The notes beneath the pieces are model-generated. The model searched no databases, was not told where the DNA came from, and was given only the letters and a program-made list of their open reading frames with translations. From assembly GCA_002686445.1 (NCBI GenBank), contig NZCO01000007.1, positions 19,672 through 83,671 on the forward strand: a stretch of 64,000 bases of DNA, in the 5' to 3' direction. Source of the stretch: a bacterium (lineage in GTDB: Bacteria; Patescibacteriota; Andersenbacteria; UBA10190). Below are positions 38,521 to 46,576 of the stretch, piece after piece. The position numbers were made by a program, and so were the translations under genes. Positions within the stretch are counted from its first letter, which is position 1. Each line of letters begins with the position of its first letter.

Positions 38521-39582
38521 ATGCGTGTTGTAATCGAAGCTCGAGCCCTGGCACTACCTACTGGAGGTATCCGCAACTACGTGCGCGAGCTCGTGGCTGC
38601 ACTTGAACGCTCAGCGCAGCAGGATGAGTTCGTGACCGTTGGTACAGATCGAAAACCGGGAATACTGCTGTCGTATTGGCTGAATGGTTCGCTACCCAAA
38701 GAAATCTCAGCTCTCAAACCCGATGTAGTGCATTTTACGAAGGCAGCGGTTCCAAAACACACGAGCTGGCCGACAGTGGTAACTATCTATGACGTTATCC
38801 CGCTGCTGTTCCCGCAGTCGCAGAAATTCGGCCGCGCTGGCTATTGGCACAAGGCACTGCGGCACGCAGCGTCGCGGAGCGATCACGTCATCACTATTTC
38901 CGAGGCCAGCAAACGAGATATTATTAGACATCTACAAGTCGACGCCGGCAAAGTCTCCGTGACTCCCTTGGCCGCTGATTCTACCCGCTTTAAGCCCCAA
39001 AGCGAGCCTGCGGCGAGTCCATACATACTGTTTGTCGGTACTCGCGAACCCCGCAAGAATATTTCTAGTCTACTGCGAGCATTTGCAACGATACAGGATG
39101 AAGTAACGCATGATCTCATTATCGCTGGACGTGTCCACTCAAACCCCCGGGATGAGCAGAAATTAGCCACCGATCTCGGCATTGCTGATCGCGTTGAGTG
39201 GCGAACTGATGTTTCAGACGGAGAGTTGCCTTCGCTGTACGCCCAGGCCAGCCTGTTTGTCCTACCCTCGATCTATGAAGGGTGGGGCTTTCCCGCCCAA
39301 GAGGCGATGACGTCGGGGACACCAGTGATTGTCAGTGATGGTGGGTCACTACCTGAGGTTGTTGGGGACGCAGGGATTGTCGTCAAGTTCAGCACTGCTG
39401 ATCTCACCGAGCGCATGCGAGACGACTTGTTTGAACGAGAGCTTGGCTTACAAATGGTCCGTGTGCTGAGTGACGAGCAGCTGGCAAACGATCTGCGAAT
39501 TAAGGGACTCGCGCAGGCAGCATCTTCTAGTTGGGACACCGTAGCGGCAGCAACAAAGCAGATATATAATTCGGTGCGGTAA
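38521..39582 (+). CDS. Glycosyltransferase family 4 (GT-B)
   Basis: A 353-residue GT4 of the mannosyltransferase-like subgroup: ALALPTGGIRNYVREL and a final motif EGWGFPAQEAMTSGTPVIVSD with EX7E. The start is set at 38521 (MRVVIEARA); an earlier ATG at 38479 overlaps the preceding gene by 32 bases and adds 14 unlikely residues. FVGTREPRKNISSLL is the characteristic start of the second domain. Confidence 0.92.
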   Translation: MRVVIEARALALPTGGIRNYVRELVAALERSAQQDEFVTVGTDRKPGILLSYWLNGSLPKEISALKPDVVHFTKAAVPKHTSWPTVVTIYDVIPLLFPQSQKFGRAGYWHKALRHAASRSDHVITISEASKRDIIRHLQVDAGKVSVTPLAADSTRFKPQSEPAASPYILFVGTREPRKNISSLLRAFATIQDEVTHDLIIAGRVHSNPRDEQKLATDLGIADRVEWRTDVSDGELPSLYAQASLFVLPSIYEGWGFPAQEAMTSGTPVIVSDGGSLPEVVGDAGIVVKFSTADLTERMRDDLFERELGLQMVRVLSDEQLANDLRIKGLAQAASSSWDTVAAATKQIYNSVR

Positions 39583-39613
39583 TACATCGCGACGAAATTT
39601 GCCCAACTGAACG

Positions 39614-39619
39614 TATAGT
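39614..39619 (+). promoter_or_regulatory. -10-like hexamer before 39629
   Basis: TATAGT is nine bases before the ATG at 39629 with no Shine-Dalgarno sequence between. It lies in a 46-base gap and may start a leaderless transcript of the two GT4 genes that follow. No clear -35. Confidence 0.4.
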
Positions 39620-39628
39620 AATAACAGC

Positions 39629-40756
39629 ATGCTAAAAGTCGCCTACATCACCAATAGTGGACCGAAATCAGGAGTGGGTGTTCGAGCTCTAGAGATCTTG
39701 AAACAGCTGAGAGCACTCGACGATGTAGCAGTAACAGTATTCCATCTGGACGGTGAGCGTGGTGTCGCCTTCCGCGGCGGCGAGGAGATTTTCCGCGTCG
39801 GTTCAATGCCCGGAATACTTGGCTCAAAAACTATTAATTGGATTCGGCTCGGTCGTAGGTTGAGCCGTTTTGTAGACGATTTCGACGTAGTACATGCTAC
39901 GAATCAAACCTTAAGCTTCATCTCGACTAGCAAACCGCTGGTCGTAACAGTGCACGACATCATTGAGTTGCTTGAGCCACAGAGTGGCCTGAGCGGCTGG
40001 GCTGCCCGCTACTTATATTCCGGACTAGTTGGCGCCTCCCAACTGATCGCCGTGTCCCAATACACGGCCGATACAGTGACGCAGAAGCTAGGTGTACCAG
40101 TTGAGCGCATTGCTCTTTCCCCAAACGCGACTGGCACAGCGTTTGCGCCCATCCCCGAGTTTACAACGAGTTTGGGCTATCAAACGCTGCGTCAGGAATT
40201 ACGACTCAAACCGGACGATCAGGTGGTTCTGTACGTTGGGTCAGATCATCCCCGCAAGAACGTGGTGACAGCGCTGAGCACGTTTGCTGCCGTGCAGCAT
40301 GACATACCAAACACCGTGTTCGTAAAGGTTGGTCGGGCCGGATTGCTGGCGGGCCGGGAGGAAACACTGGCGGAAATTGATCGTCTTGGCATTCGCGATG
40401 CTGCGCGCGTGCTTGATGCCGTATCCACACAGCGACTCAATGAGCTCTACAATCTGGCAGACGTATTGCTCTACCCCTCCTTGTTCGAGGGTTTTGGATT
40501 ACCCCCGCTGCAGGCAATGGCGGCAGGGACCGCCGTGGTGACCTCAAACGCAACGTCCCTGCCCGAAGTGGTCGGCGAGGCAGCGCGGGTCTGTGCACCA
40601 ACGGACACGGACTGTCTCACCAAAGCTGTCGCAGAAATATTGGGTAACCCCCAGTTGCGATCTGACATGGCGCAGGCGGGCATTAAGCAGGCCGGGGGGT
40701 TTAGCTGGGAAACGTCAGCTAATATGGTACGCGCAGCATACGATCAAGTGCTATGA
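39629..40756 (+). CDS. Glycosyltransferase family 4 with Glu to Gln change in EX7E
   Basis: A 375-residue GT4. LYVGSDHPRKNVVTAL begins the second domain. The donor motif reads EGFGLPPLQAMAAGTAV: the second Glu of EX7E is Gln. In the family that Glu contacts the donor sugar or nucleotide, so the change could alter donor choice or lower activity. The stop overlaps the next start in ATGA. Confidence 0.9.
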   Translation: MLKVAYITNSGPKSGVGVRALEILKQLRALDDVAVTVFHLDGERGVAFRGGEEIFRVGSMPGILGSKTINWIRLGRRLSRFVDDFDVVHATNQTLSFISTSKPLVVTVHDIIELLEPQSGLSGWAARYLYSGLVGASQLIAVSQYTADTVTQKLGVPVERIALSPNATGTAFAPIPEFTTSLGYQTLRQELRLKPDDQVVLYVGSDHPRKNVVTALSTFAAVQHDIPNTVFVKVGRAGLLAGREETLAEIDRLGIRDAARVLDAVSTQRLNELYNLADVLLYPSLFEGFGLPPLQAMAAGTAVVTSNATSLPEVVGEAARVCAPTDTDCLTKAVAEILGNPQLRSDMAQAGIKQAGGFSWETSANMVRAAYDQVL

Positions 40757-42015
40757 AACTTTTGTTCTTAAGTTCGTTATATCCGCCACATAGTAAGGGT
40801 GGCGGTGAAATTTCAACTCACTTAGTAGCTCGCGGACTCGTACAGCGCGGACATAGTGTCACGGTGATCACGGGTGCCGCCGGTAGCGAGCGTGGTGCGC
40901 GAACTCGCGAGCTCGATGGTGTGCATATCAAGGAAGTGTCCCTGCCGCTGACGGCCAAGCCGCTCTTTGAACGCCAGCATGCGCGGCGTATCGCCACCAG
41001 CTTAGCTGAGTTCATACCCGGCCTGGCGAAGTTCGATGTGGTTCATGCCCACGACTTCCGATCCGCCCTGGTACTCCACGAGCTCGTTCGGGCCGGCATC
41101 GTACCGCGAGCGAGCGCGACTGTTACAGCCCGCGACTATGCGCAAATATGTGGCTCCCCCAACAACTTGATGGCGGATGGACAGTCGTGCACTGACTGTG
41201 CCCGTCTGTCATGTATTGTCCGAAACCAGGCCGTGGTGGAAGCTTCCCTGCTGCGACGCCCTTTTCGTATCTGGCAGTACTGGTACAACATCGGCTATCG
41301 CCGCAAGGCATTTCTGTCATTTGCCTCACAGATATTTATTTCTAATGCGCAGCAACAGGAAATAGCTGCGATTCAAGATCTGAGCGCGCAGACTACAGAC
41401 GTTATATATAATCCAGTTGCGCCAAACTATTTGAGTAAAAAAACGAACTCGGGATTCGGGCAGACCATTTTGTATACGGGTCGCGTTCAGCACTACAAGG
41501 GAGTGGGCCTGCTACTTGAGGCATTTCGCAAGCTACTGACAACGCACCCCGACATGCAATTGCGAATCGTGGGGGATGGCGACCAAAGGCAAGAGTATGA
41601 GGCGCTGGTAGCGCGGTGGGGGCTGCAGTATAAAATCAGGTTCACTAATCACGTAGCGTATGAACGATTAGTTGACCTGTATGACGAGGCCGCGATTGTG
41701 GTTGCTCCACACGTGTGGGTGGAGCCCTTCGGACGCACTGTGGTCGAGGCAATGGCTCGAGCACGCATCGTCGTCGTAGCTGATACGGGCGGGCCTGCTG
41801 AAGTGGTGACAAACGGCCAGACCGGGTATACGTTTCGGGCAGGCGATAGTGCCGACCTAGCCCACACTATGGGCCACGCCCTCGCATCCGGCGAACTTCG
41901 TCGCCGGGCGCTGCAACGTCAAGCGCGCACCTGGGTGACTGACAACATTTCTATGGACATGATCGCCTCACGCTACGAGGATTTTTACCGCCGAGCCGTT
42001 ATTGGGAGCCGATGA
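40753..42015 (+). CDS. Glycosyltransferase family 4 (GT-B)
   Basis: A 420-residue GT4, longer than its neighbours because of an insert around residues 120-200 that holds a cysteine group (ICGSP, CTDCARLSC). That insert may bind zinc. The start is LFLSSLYPPHSKGGGEIST and EX7E is in EPFGRTVVEAMARARIVVV. Last gene of the plus run; the intergenic hairpin region 42030-42194 follows. Confidence 0.9.
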   Translation: MKLLFLSSLYPPHSKGGGEISTHLVARGLVQRGHSVTVITGAAGSERGARTRELDGVHIKEVSLPLTAKPLFERQHARRIATSLAEFIPGLAKFDVVHAHDFRSALVLHELVRAGIVPRASATVTARDYAQICGSPNNLMADGQSCTDCARLSCIVRNQAVVEASLLRRPFRIWQYWYNIGYRRKAFLSFASQIFISNAQQQEIAAIQDLSAQTTDVIYNPVAPNYLSKKTNSGFGQTILYTGRVQHYKGVGLLLEAFRKLLTTHPDMQLRIVGDGDQRQEYEALVARWGLQYKIRFTNHVAYERLVDLYDEAAIVVAPHVWVEPFGRTVVEAMARARIVVVADTGGPAEVVTNGQTGYTFRAGDSADLAHTMGHALASGELRRRALQRQARTWVTDNISMDMIASRYEDFYRRAVIGSR

Positions 42016-42029
42016 TATCCCCGGTCCGC

Positions 42030-42054
42030 CTCCGCCAGCAGGCGGGTGGCGGAG
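42030..42054. repeat. Palindromic REP-like hairpin
   Basis: CTCCGCCA (42030-42037) pairs with TGGCGGAG (42047-42054) across a 9-base loop GCAGGCGGG. The upstream sequence GGTCCGCCTCCGCC resembles GC-rich palindromic words I recall from other CPR genomes. That memory is not verified here. Confidence 0.55.
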
Positions 42055-42124
42055 TCGCGGGAGTGGGAGGCTTTCGTAAATGTTGCGGCGGCGGCCGCCT
42101 CTCTGCCAACAAAACGACCCTGGT

Positions 42125-42194
42125 TCCATTCGCCTCGCAAATACCCCGTGGCAATATGCCTGCTGGCAGGCAGGGCCACGGGGTGGCGAATGGA
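42125..42194. terminator. Long three-part hairpin in convergent gap
   Basis: TCCATTCGCC (42125-42134) pairs with GGCGAATGGA (42185-42194). ACCCCGTGGC (42143-42152) pairs with GCCACGGGGT (42175-42184). TGCCTGC (42157-42163) pairs with GCAGGCA (42166-42172). The stem totals 27 bp with one 8-base bulge and a small internal loop. TCGTTTTAT follows on the plus strand. It lies between convergent genes ending at 42015 and 42200, so it could terminate one or both. Confidence 0.6.
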
Positions 42195-42199
42195 TCGTT

Positions 42200-43255
42200 T
42201 TATAAGTACGTAAGCGCTGCCTGCTCTACTTGCACGGTCGTGAGACCAAGCAGCGACTCATGTGTAGTTTGACCCAGATCTTGCTGCAGCTCGGTCGTAT
42301 AGACAGCGCTACTACCCTCCGCTCGCAAGCTGACAGCCTCCTGACCTCTCGGGCCAGTTAACTGCTCATCAGTTGGCCCGAATAAACCAATTGTCGGCGT
42401 GCCGGTGGCTGCCGCTAAATGCATTAATCCTGAGTCATTCGCCACTACCGCAGCACACTGTTGCATAACGCCAGCGGTCGCCAACAACGACCCAGACACA
42501 GCTGATGCATGTCTGCCGATGCCTGCAACCAACCTATTTTTTAAATCACCTTCATCTGGTCCACCGAAAACCGCTACATGGGCGTTGTGTTTAGTCGTTA
42601 GGGTACGGCCCAGCTCAATAAACCGCTCGCGCGGCCAGCGCTTCCAGGCAAAATCGGGTGCTGAGCCAGCGTGGAGCCCTACCAAGCGACGGGAGGCGTC
42701 AATGCGCATGCCCGCAATCAGTTTTTCAGCCGCAGCCTTGTCTGCTGGCTCCAGTGGGGGAATCGAATACGGGCTATTGTGGTACGGCGAATCATCGATA
42801 CCCAGCTCGCTCAGCAGCCGTAGGTTCTGCTCGATGTCATGCATGCCCTCTACTTCGGGAATCGCCCTTGTTAGCAAAAAAGAACTTTTGGGATTGCCTA
42901 GGTATGCATAGTGATGGCCAATGCGTTCATGTATGCCGGCCAAGAACATCTGGGCGGCGCCTTTCCACAACTGCCCGGGAGATAGCATGATGGCGAGATC
43001 AAAACGCCGCGAGATCAGGTTCCAAGTGTGTAGTCCCGTCAGCAGCACTGACCGTCGGATCGGGGCTTCAATAACCTTATCGACGTTCGGATCAGCTAAG
43101 GCGAGCGCCTTCGTGCCGCGCGGTGCCACCCACACTGTAATCTTCGCGCTGGGCCACTCCTCCTTGAGCGCCGCAATCGTCGGCGCCTGCATTAGGTAGT
43201 TACCAATGCCCGACAACGACAGAAATAGTATTTTTTGCGATTGGTCTGAATCCAT
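42200..43255 (-). CDS. Glycosyltransferase family 9 (heptosyltransferase-like)
   Basis: A 351-residue GT9. ILFLSLSGIGNYLMQAPTIAAL starts the first domain. GLHAGSAPDFAWKRWPRERF and VAVFGGPDE mark the second, and VVANDSGLMHLAAATGTPTIGLFGPTD is the GT9 signature. GT9 enzymes of Gram-negative bacteria add heptose; here the donor is unknown. AAGGAG lies about ten bases before the ATG and TATACT further up. Confidence 0.92.
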   Translation of the reverse strand: MDSDQSQKILFLSLSGIGNYLMQAPTIAALKEEWPSAKITVWVAPRGTKALALADPNVDKVIEAPIRRSVLLTGLHTWNLISRRFDLAIMLSPGQLWKGAAQMFLAGIHERIGHHYAYLGNPKSSFLLTRAIPEVEGMHDIEQNLRLLSELGIDDSPYHNSPYSIPPLEPADKAAAEKLIAGMRIDASRRLVGLHAGSAPDFAWKRWPRERFIELGRTLTTKHNAHVAVFGGPDEGDLKNRLVAGIGRHASAVSGSLLATAGVMQQCAAVVANDSGLMHLAAATGTPTIGLFGPTDEQLTGPRGQEAVSLRAEGSSAVYTTELQQDLGQTTHESLLGLTTVQVEQAALTYL

Positions 43256-43293
43256 ACGAGATGTGCTCCTTAGCAGTATATCAGGAGTATCAC

Positions 43294-44457
43294 TTAACCT
43301 AGCAGCTCATCGTAGAGCGATGTGATCTTGTCGATGCTCCCTTCCCAGCTAAAGTTCTCGCGCACACGTCGCTGCCCGGCCTGACCGAAGCGCTCGCGCA
43401 AGGAGCGGTCCTGAAGCAGCGTGATTAATTTGTCTGCTAGCTCCTTATTTTCTTCGAACAACAAGCCTACTTCTTGGTCCGGTGCCACATAAGGTACGGC
43501 TGACACGTTGCGAGCCACCACGGGTGTGCCGGCCGCCAGGCTTTCAGCTAGCACGATCCCAAATGCTTCGTATTGTGTAGGATGCACAAGGAGCGCGGCG
43601 TGCTGATAAGCTCCGACTAAGGCCATGTCGCTTAGTCTTCCGGCAAAGTGGACATGAGCAGTGACGCCTAGTGTCTCCGCGGCTGCCTCTAAATCGGACT
43701 GTATGCCAAAGTCCTCACCAACTAATACGAACTGCGCATCGGGCACGGCCTTAAGCACTTCAGGTAAAGCTCTGAACACCGCCTTAAGGCCCTTTCCCAG
43801 ACTCAAACGACTAACGGACAGCATTACTGGTCCACGCCGGCTGATTTCCGCAAATGGATTGGGTTGAGCTGTTGTCAGCACGGCTTCGTCGACCCCGGGT
43901 GAAATGAGCTCAAATCGCTTAACCGGCAGACCAGAGCGCTCAATAAGCTCCTGCTCAAAGGGAGAAATCACAGCCACGACATCCGCGGCCGCGAAGGTGG
44001 CCCGGCCGATAGTATGTTTATACAGTTGCCACTGCCATTTACGGCGCAGCGCATTCTCATAGTAAATAGGATGGAAAATGAACGGGATGTCGTGCGATCG
44101 AGCGTAGCGCGCCGCAGCGTCCGCCGGTTGGTACCAAAAGCTGTGCCCGTGAACGACGTCGGGCTGATGGTGCCCGAGGTAATGGCTTAGGCCCTGCAGG
44201 CGTGGATATGAAATAAGTGGCGTGTCCTTGGCGCGCAGCCGCTGAACGTATGGTGGATCGTCCTGTAGGGCTTCCCGAGCGAGTTCTGAGATTGGTCGAT
44301 GCGTGCGCATGGTGCTAGTCAGCACCCTAACATCTCGAAGAGACTGGTCCGTGGCATCAGGCGAGACACGACGGGTGCGCTGAGCTATCTCCTGAACATA
44401 ACGCTCAACCCCGCCAGTGGCGGGCGGATAGCGTAAACACGTATGTACGATTCGCAT
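43294..44457 (-). CDS. Glycosyltransferase family 4 (GT-B)
   Basis: A 387-residue GT4 that begins MRIVHTCLRYPPATGGVERY, with LSVSRLSLGKGLKAVF and EX7E in EAFGIVLAESLAAGTPVVARN. Typical retaining GT4, donor unknown. A 38-base gap with a Shine-Dalgarno sequence separates it from the GT9 gene that follows. Confidence 0.92.
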   Translation of the reverse strand: MRIVHTCLRYPPATGGVERYVQEIAQRTRRVSPDATDQSLRDVRVLTSTMRTHRPISELAREALQDDPPYVQRLRAKDTPLISYPRLQGLSHYLGHHQPDVVHGHSFWYQPADAAARYARSHDIPFIFHPIYYENALRRKWQWQLYKHTIGRATFAAADVVAVISPFEQELIERSGLPVKRFELISPGVDEAVLTTAQPNPFAEISRRGPVMLSVSRLSLGKGLKAVFRALPEVLKAVPDAQFVLVGEDFGIQSDLEAAAETLGVTAHVHFAGRLSDMALVGAYQHAALLVHPTQYEAFGIVLAESLAAGTPVVARNVSAVPYVAPDQEVGLLFEENKELADKLITLLQDRSLRERFGQAGQRRVRENFSWEGSIDKITSLYDELLG

Positions 44458-44540
44458 GTTTTGATCCTAACGTATCGAAATGATAATGACACCTCGGTCT
44501 GCTGCCCGAGCCGGTGCGCTGACACTCTCACCCAACTTCG

Positions 44541-44619
44541 CCCTGCGGGCTTCGCAGGGTTATCCGTTTGCTCGATCTTCGTCGCTCCAGTACCTGGAGC
44601 AGACTCATATCGGCAAACG
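44541..44619. repeat. Nested inverted-repeat element of unknown role
   Basis: Three stems lie in 79 bases: CCCTGCG/CGCAGGG (44541-44547 with 44553-44559), CGTTTGC/GCAAACG (44565-44571 with 44613-44619) and, inside it, GCTCCAG/CTGGAGC (44584-44590 with 44594-44600). It is between two minus-strand genes and just downstream of the terminator of 44660. It might be a structured RNA or a REP-like unit. Confidence 0.5.
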
Positions 44620-44623
44620 AAAT

Positions 44624-44656
44624 AAAAAAACGGCTCATTTTTTTGGTTGAGCCGTT
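44624..44656 (-). terminator. Intrinsic terminator of the membrane-protein gene at 44660
   Basis: AACGGCTCA (44629-44637) pairs with TGAGCCGTT (44648-44656) with a 10-base loop. The A-run at 44624-44630 is a T-run on the minus strand. The stem is identical to that at 9483-9509. Confidence 0.85.
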
Positions 44657-44659
44657 GTG

Positions 44660-45067
44660 CTACCGTGCGCTATAGCCAATCCACCAAGCCATGAATCCAA
44701 GTGCGCCGCCTACGCCTGCGGACATTGGCCAGCTCCACCAAGCGAGTAAATCCCCATGATTGTGCTCGTACAGGAAGTGGACCGCGCCAAAAATGGCGCC
44801 GAAGCCTACAATCGGAATCAATATCATGGCCAGGTTCCATACCATCGACTTGAGCAATGGCATCACCATGGGTGTAATACCTACGAGGAAGCCAGTGACC
44901 GTAGTTCCGACCGTGCAGTAGAGAACGTAATCGGGTTGCAAGTAAAGCCCCAGTGCGATTCCTACGGGTATGCCAATTATTCCAAGTAGCAGTGGCGTAA
45001 GAAGAGGTCTTAGAGCTCTTCTTTTTGCCTTGCGAACCCTCTTCGGTTCCAGTGTGGCATCGCTCAT
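44660..45067 (-). CDS. Four-helix membrane protein of unknown function
   Basis: A 135-residue protein: a basic N-terminal tail (KRVRKAKRR), then four hydrophobic helices. No family recognised. It has its own strong promoter (45117-45144), a Shine-Dalgarno sequence (AAGGGAG) about eight bases before the ATG, and its own terminator, so it is an independent unit among the glycosyltransferase genes. Confidence 0.75.
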   Translation of the reverse strand: MSDATLEPKRVRKAKRRALRPLLTPLLLGIIGIPVGIALGLYLQPDYVLYCTVGTTVTGFLVGITPMVMPLLKSMVWNLAMILIPIVGFGAIFGAVHFLYEHNHGDLLAWWSWPMSAGVGGALGFMAWWIGYSAR

Positions 45068-45116
45068 TTTTTGACTCCCTTCGAGGGGAACGAAATAGTT
45101 AAGGTACAGCCTGCAC

Positions 45117-45144
45117 AGTATGCGACCTTAGGCTTAATTGTCAA
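45117..45144 (-). promoter_or_regulatory. Sigma-70-type promoter for 45067
   Basis: On the minus strand, a perfect TTGACA (45144-45139), a 16-base spacer and CATACT (45122-45117) precede the gene. The promoter overlaps the end of the GT2 gene at 45141. The 5' leader is about 40-45 bases and includes a Shine-Dalgarno sequence. Confidence 0.65.
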
Positions 45145-45920
45145 TAGTCAATTTTTGCGAGGTACTTACGTCCCATCTCAAACTCGTAGTAGCCAGAAAG
45201 GACACACCAGAGCCATCCCGCGGGCCCGTCAAGCAGGCCACGGCGGTAAATAAACAACTTCAGAAATTGCCGAACCGCCAACCAGAGCGGCATCAGGTAC
45301 CCGGGGCGAATATGACGGCCAGAACGATGGTGGCCGGTGCGCGCTATTTCCTCTGCATCCAGGGTCGTATAACGGTGCATTTTGTCTAAATACGAGCGTA
45401 TGGTCGGATGAGAGTGGTGCATCAGGGGCGCCTTTAGAACTGCTGAGTGCGTATCGCCCAAAGCAATCCGCTCTCCCATGTTGGTTTCAACTTGCTCGTG
45501 GACTTTGGCGTCGTTCCATTGCCCTGAGGCCCGCCGCATCAGCCGAGGGTTATGGCCGTACAGGTGCCACAGGGGGCGCCGCAGAAACACCGTTACGATG
45601 CGTAGCCAATAGAAGTCCTTATCTGGATTCGTCATGGCTTCAACAATCAGCTGCTGTAGCTCATCGGTCACTTCCTCATCCGCATCAATGAAGAGTAGCC
45701 ACTCACCCTTAGCTTGCGCTCGCCCGAAGTTCTTCTGGGGGCCATAGCCCGGCCAGGGCCGAACAAACACGGTCGCGCCGGCATCACGTGCCAGCTGTGC
45801 TGTCTTGTCGGTACTCTCGGCATCAACCACTATTCGCTCATCAGCAAAGGCGACGCTGGTTAGGCAGCGTTCAATGTTATCCTCCTCGTTTCTGGTAATG
45901 ACGATTGCTGAGAGCTGCAT
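45141..45920 (-). CDS. Glycosyltransferase family 2, WaaE/KdtX-like
   Basis: A 259-residue GT2. SAIVITRNEEDNIERCL, VDAESTDKT, FIDADEEVTDELQ and GHNPRLMRRASG form the pattern of LPS-core beta-glucosyl- or heptosyltransferase relatives of WaaE. A GPQKNFGRAQAKGEW stretch is typical. The C-terminus has hydrophobic helices, so it may bind the membrane. TATCAT lies seven bases before the ATG, suggesting leaderless start. Confidence 0.88.
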   Translation of the reverse strand: MQLSAIVITRNEEDNIERCLTSVAFADERIVVDAESTDKTAQLARDAGATVFVRPWPGYGPQKNFGRAQAKGEWLLFIDADEEVTDELQQLIVEAMTNPDKDFYWLRIVTVFLRRPLWHLYGHNPRLMRRASGQWNDAKVHEQVETNMGERIALGDTHSAVLKAPLMHHSHPTIRSYLDKMHRYTTLDAEEIARTGHHRSGRHIRPGYLMPLWLAVRQFLKLFIYRRGLLDGPAGWLWCVLSGYYEFEMGRKYLAKIDY

Positions 45921-45925
45921 AAGAC

Positions 45926-46567
45926 TTATGATATGACAGACTTGATAGTACGAACTGAAATGCCCACGCGCTTAATGAATCCGAGGTGTTTAACAAAATC
46001 GGTATAGGGTACGGCGTACGTTCCCTCAGACGTGTCGTCGATGACATGGTACGTCTCGATCAGCCAACGACCTCTAAGCTGTGCCCACAATACTCGTAGG
46101 TTTGCCTTAAACAGAGACCAATTACGGTTGGTGTAGTTTACCGTCTTAAGCCGCATCGCGTCCCTTGGGGGCACCGTCTCCATCCCAAAGTCTGTGGTGC
46201 GGCCAGCTTGATATATGGCCATAGCCGCGGTCACGACCGAATCATTGTACCCGCCTCCAGGGTATGCCAGCGTTGTGGCGGCCAGCTCTTGCGCAGGGCG
46301 AGCGAGCTCGTCGGCCAACTGGTCCGGAGATAGTGACCGCAGGTTGGCGTGTGAAATGCTGTGCGCGGCGAGCTCATGCCCTTGCTGCACGATCGATAAC
46401 CAGTCTTGCGATGGCGTCACCGGCATGTTCTCGCTCGCTGCAACCCTCTCTGTATCAAGTGGAATCGCGAACACTCCCACCATGCCCATACTGTCCAACA
46501 GGGGCACGATTTTCTTGTAGACGTGGCGATACCCATCATCAAATGTCAGCGTCAGTATTCCGGGCAT
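45926..46567 (-). CDS. Polysaccharide deacetylase (NodB homology domain)
   Basis: A 213-residue protein with NodB motifs: LTFDDGY with Asp10 and Asp11, HSISH with metal ligands His69 and His73, and LAYPGGGYND. It is a metal-dependent sugar N-deacetylase, close to the minimum length for the family. No signal peptide is visible, so it may act in the cytoplasm on a nucleotide- or lipid-linked sugar, or be exported without a signal. Next gene begins six bases from its stop. Confidence 0.88.
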   Translation of the reverse strand: MPGILTLTFDDGYRHVYKKIVPLLDSMGMVGVFAIPLDTERVAASENMPVTPSQDWLSIVQQGHELAAHSISHANLRSLSPDQLADELARPAQELAATTLAYPGGGYNDSVVTAAMAIYQAGRTTDFGMETVPPRDAMRLKTVNYTNRNWSLFKANLRVLWAQLRGRWLIETYHVIDDTSEGTYAVPYTDFVKHLGFIKRVGISVRTIKSVIS

Positions 46568-46576
46568 AGCCGATGT

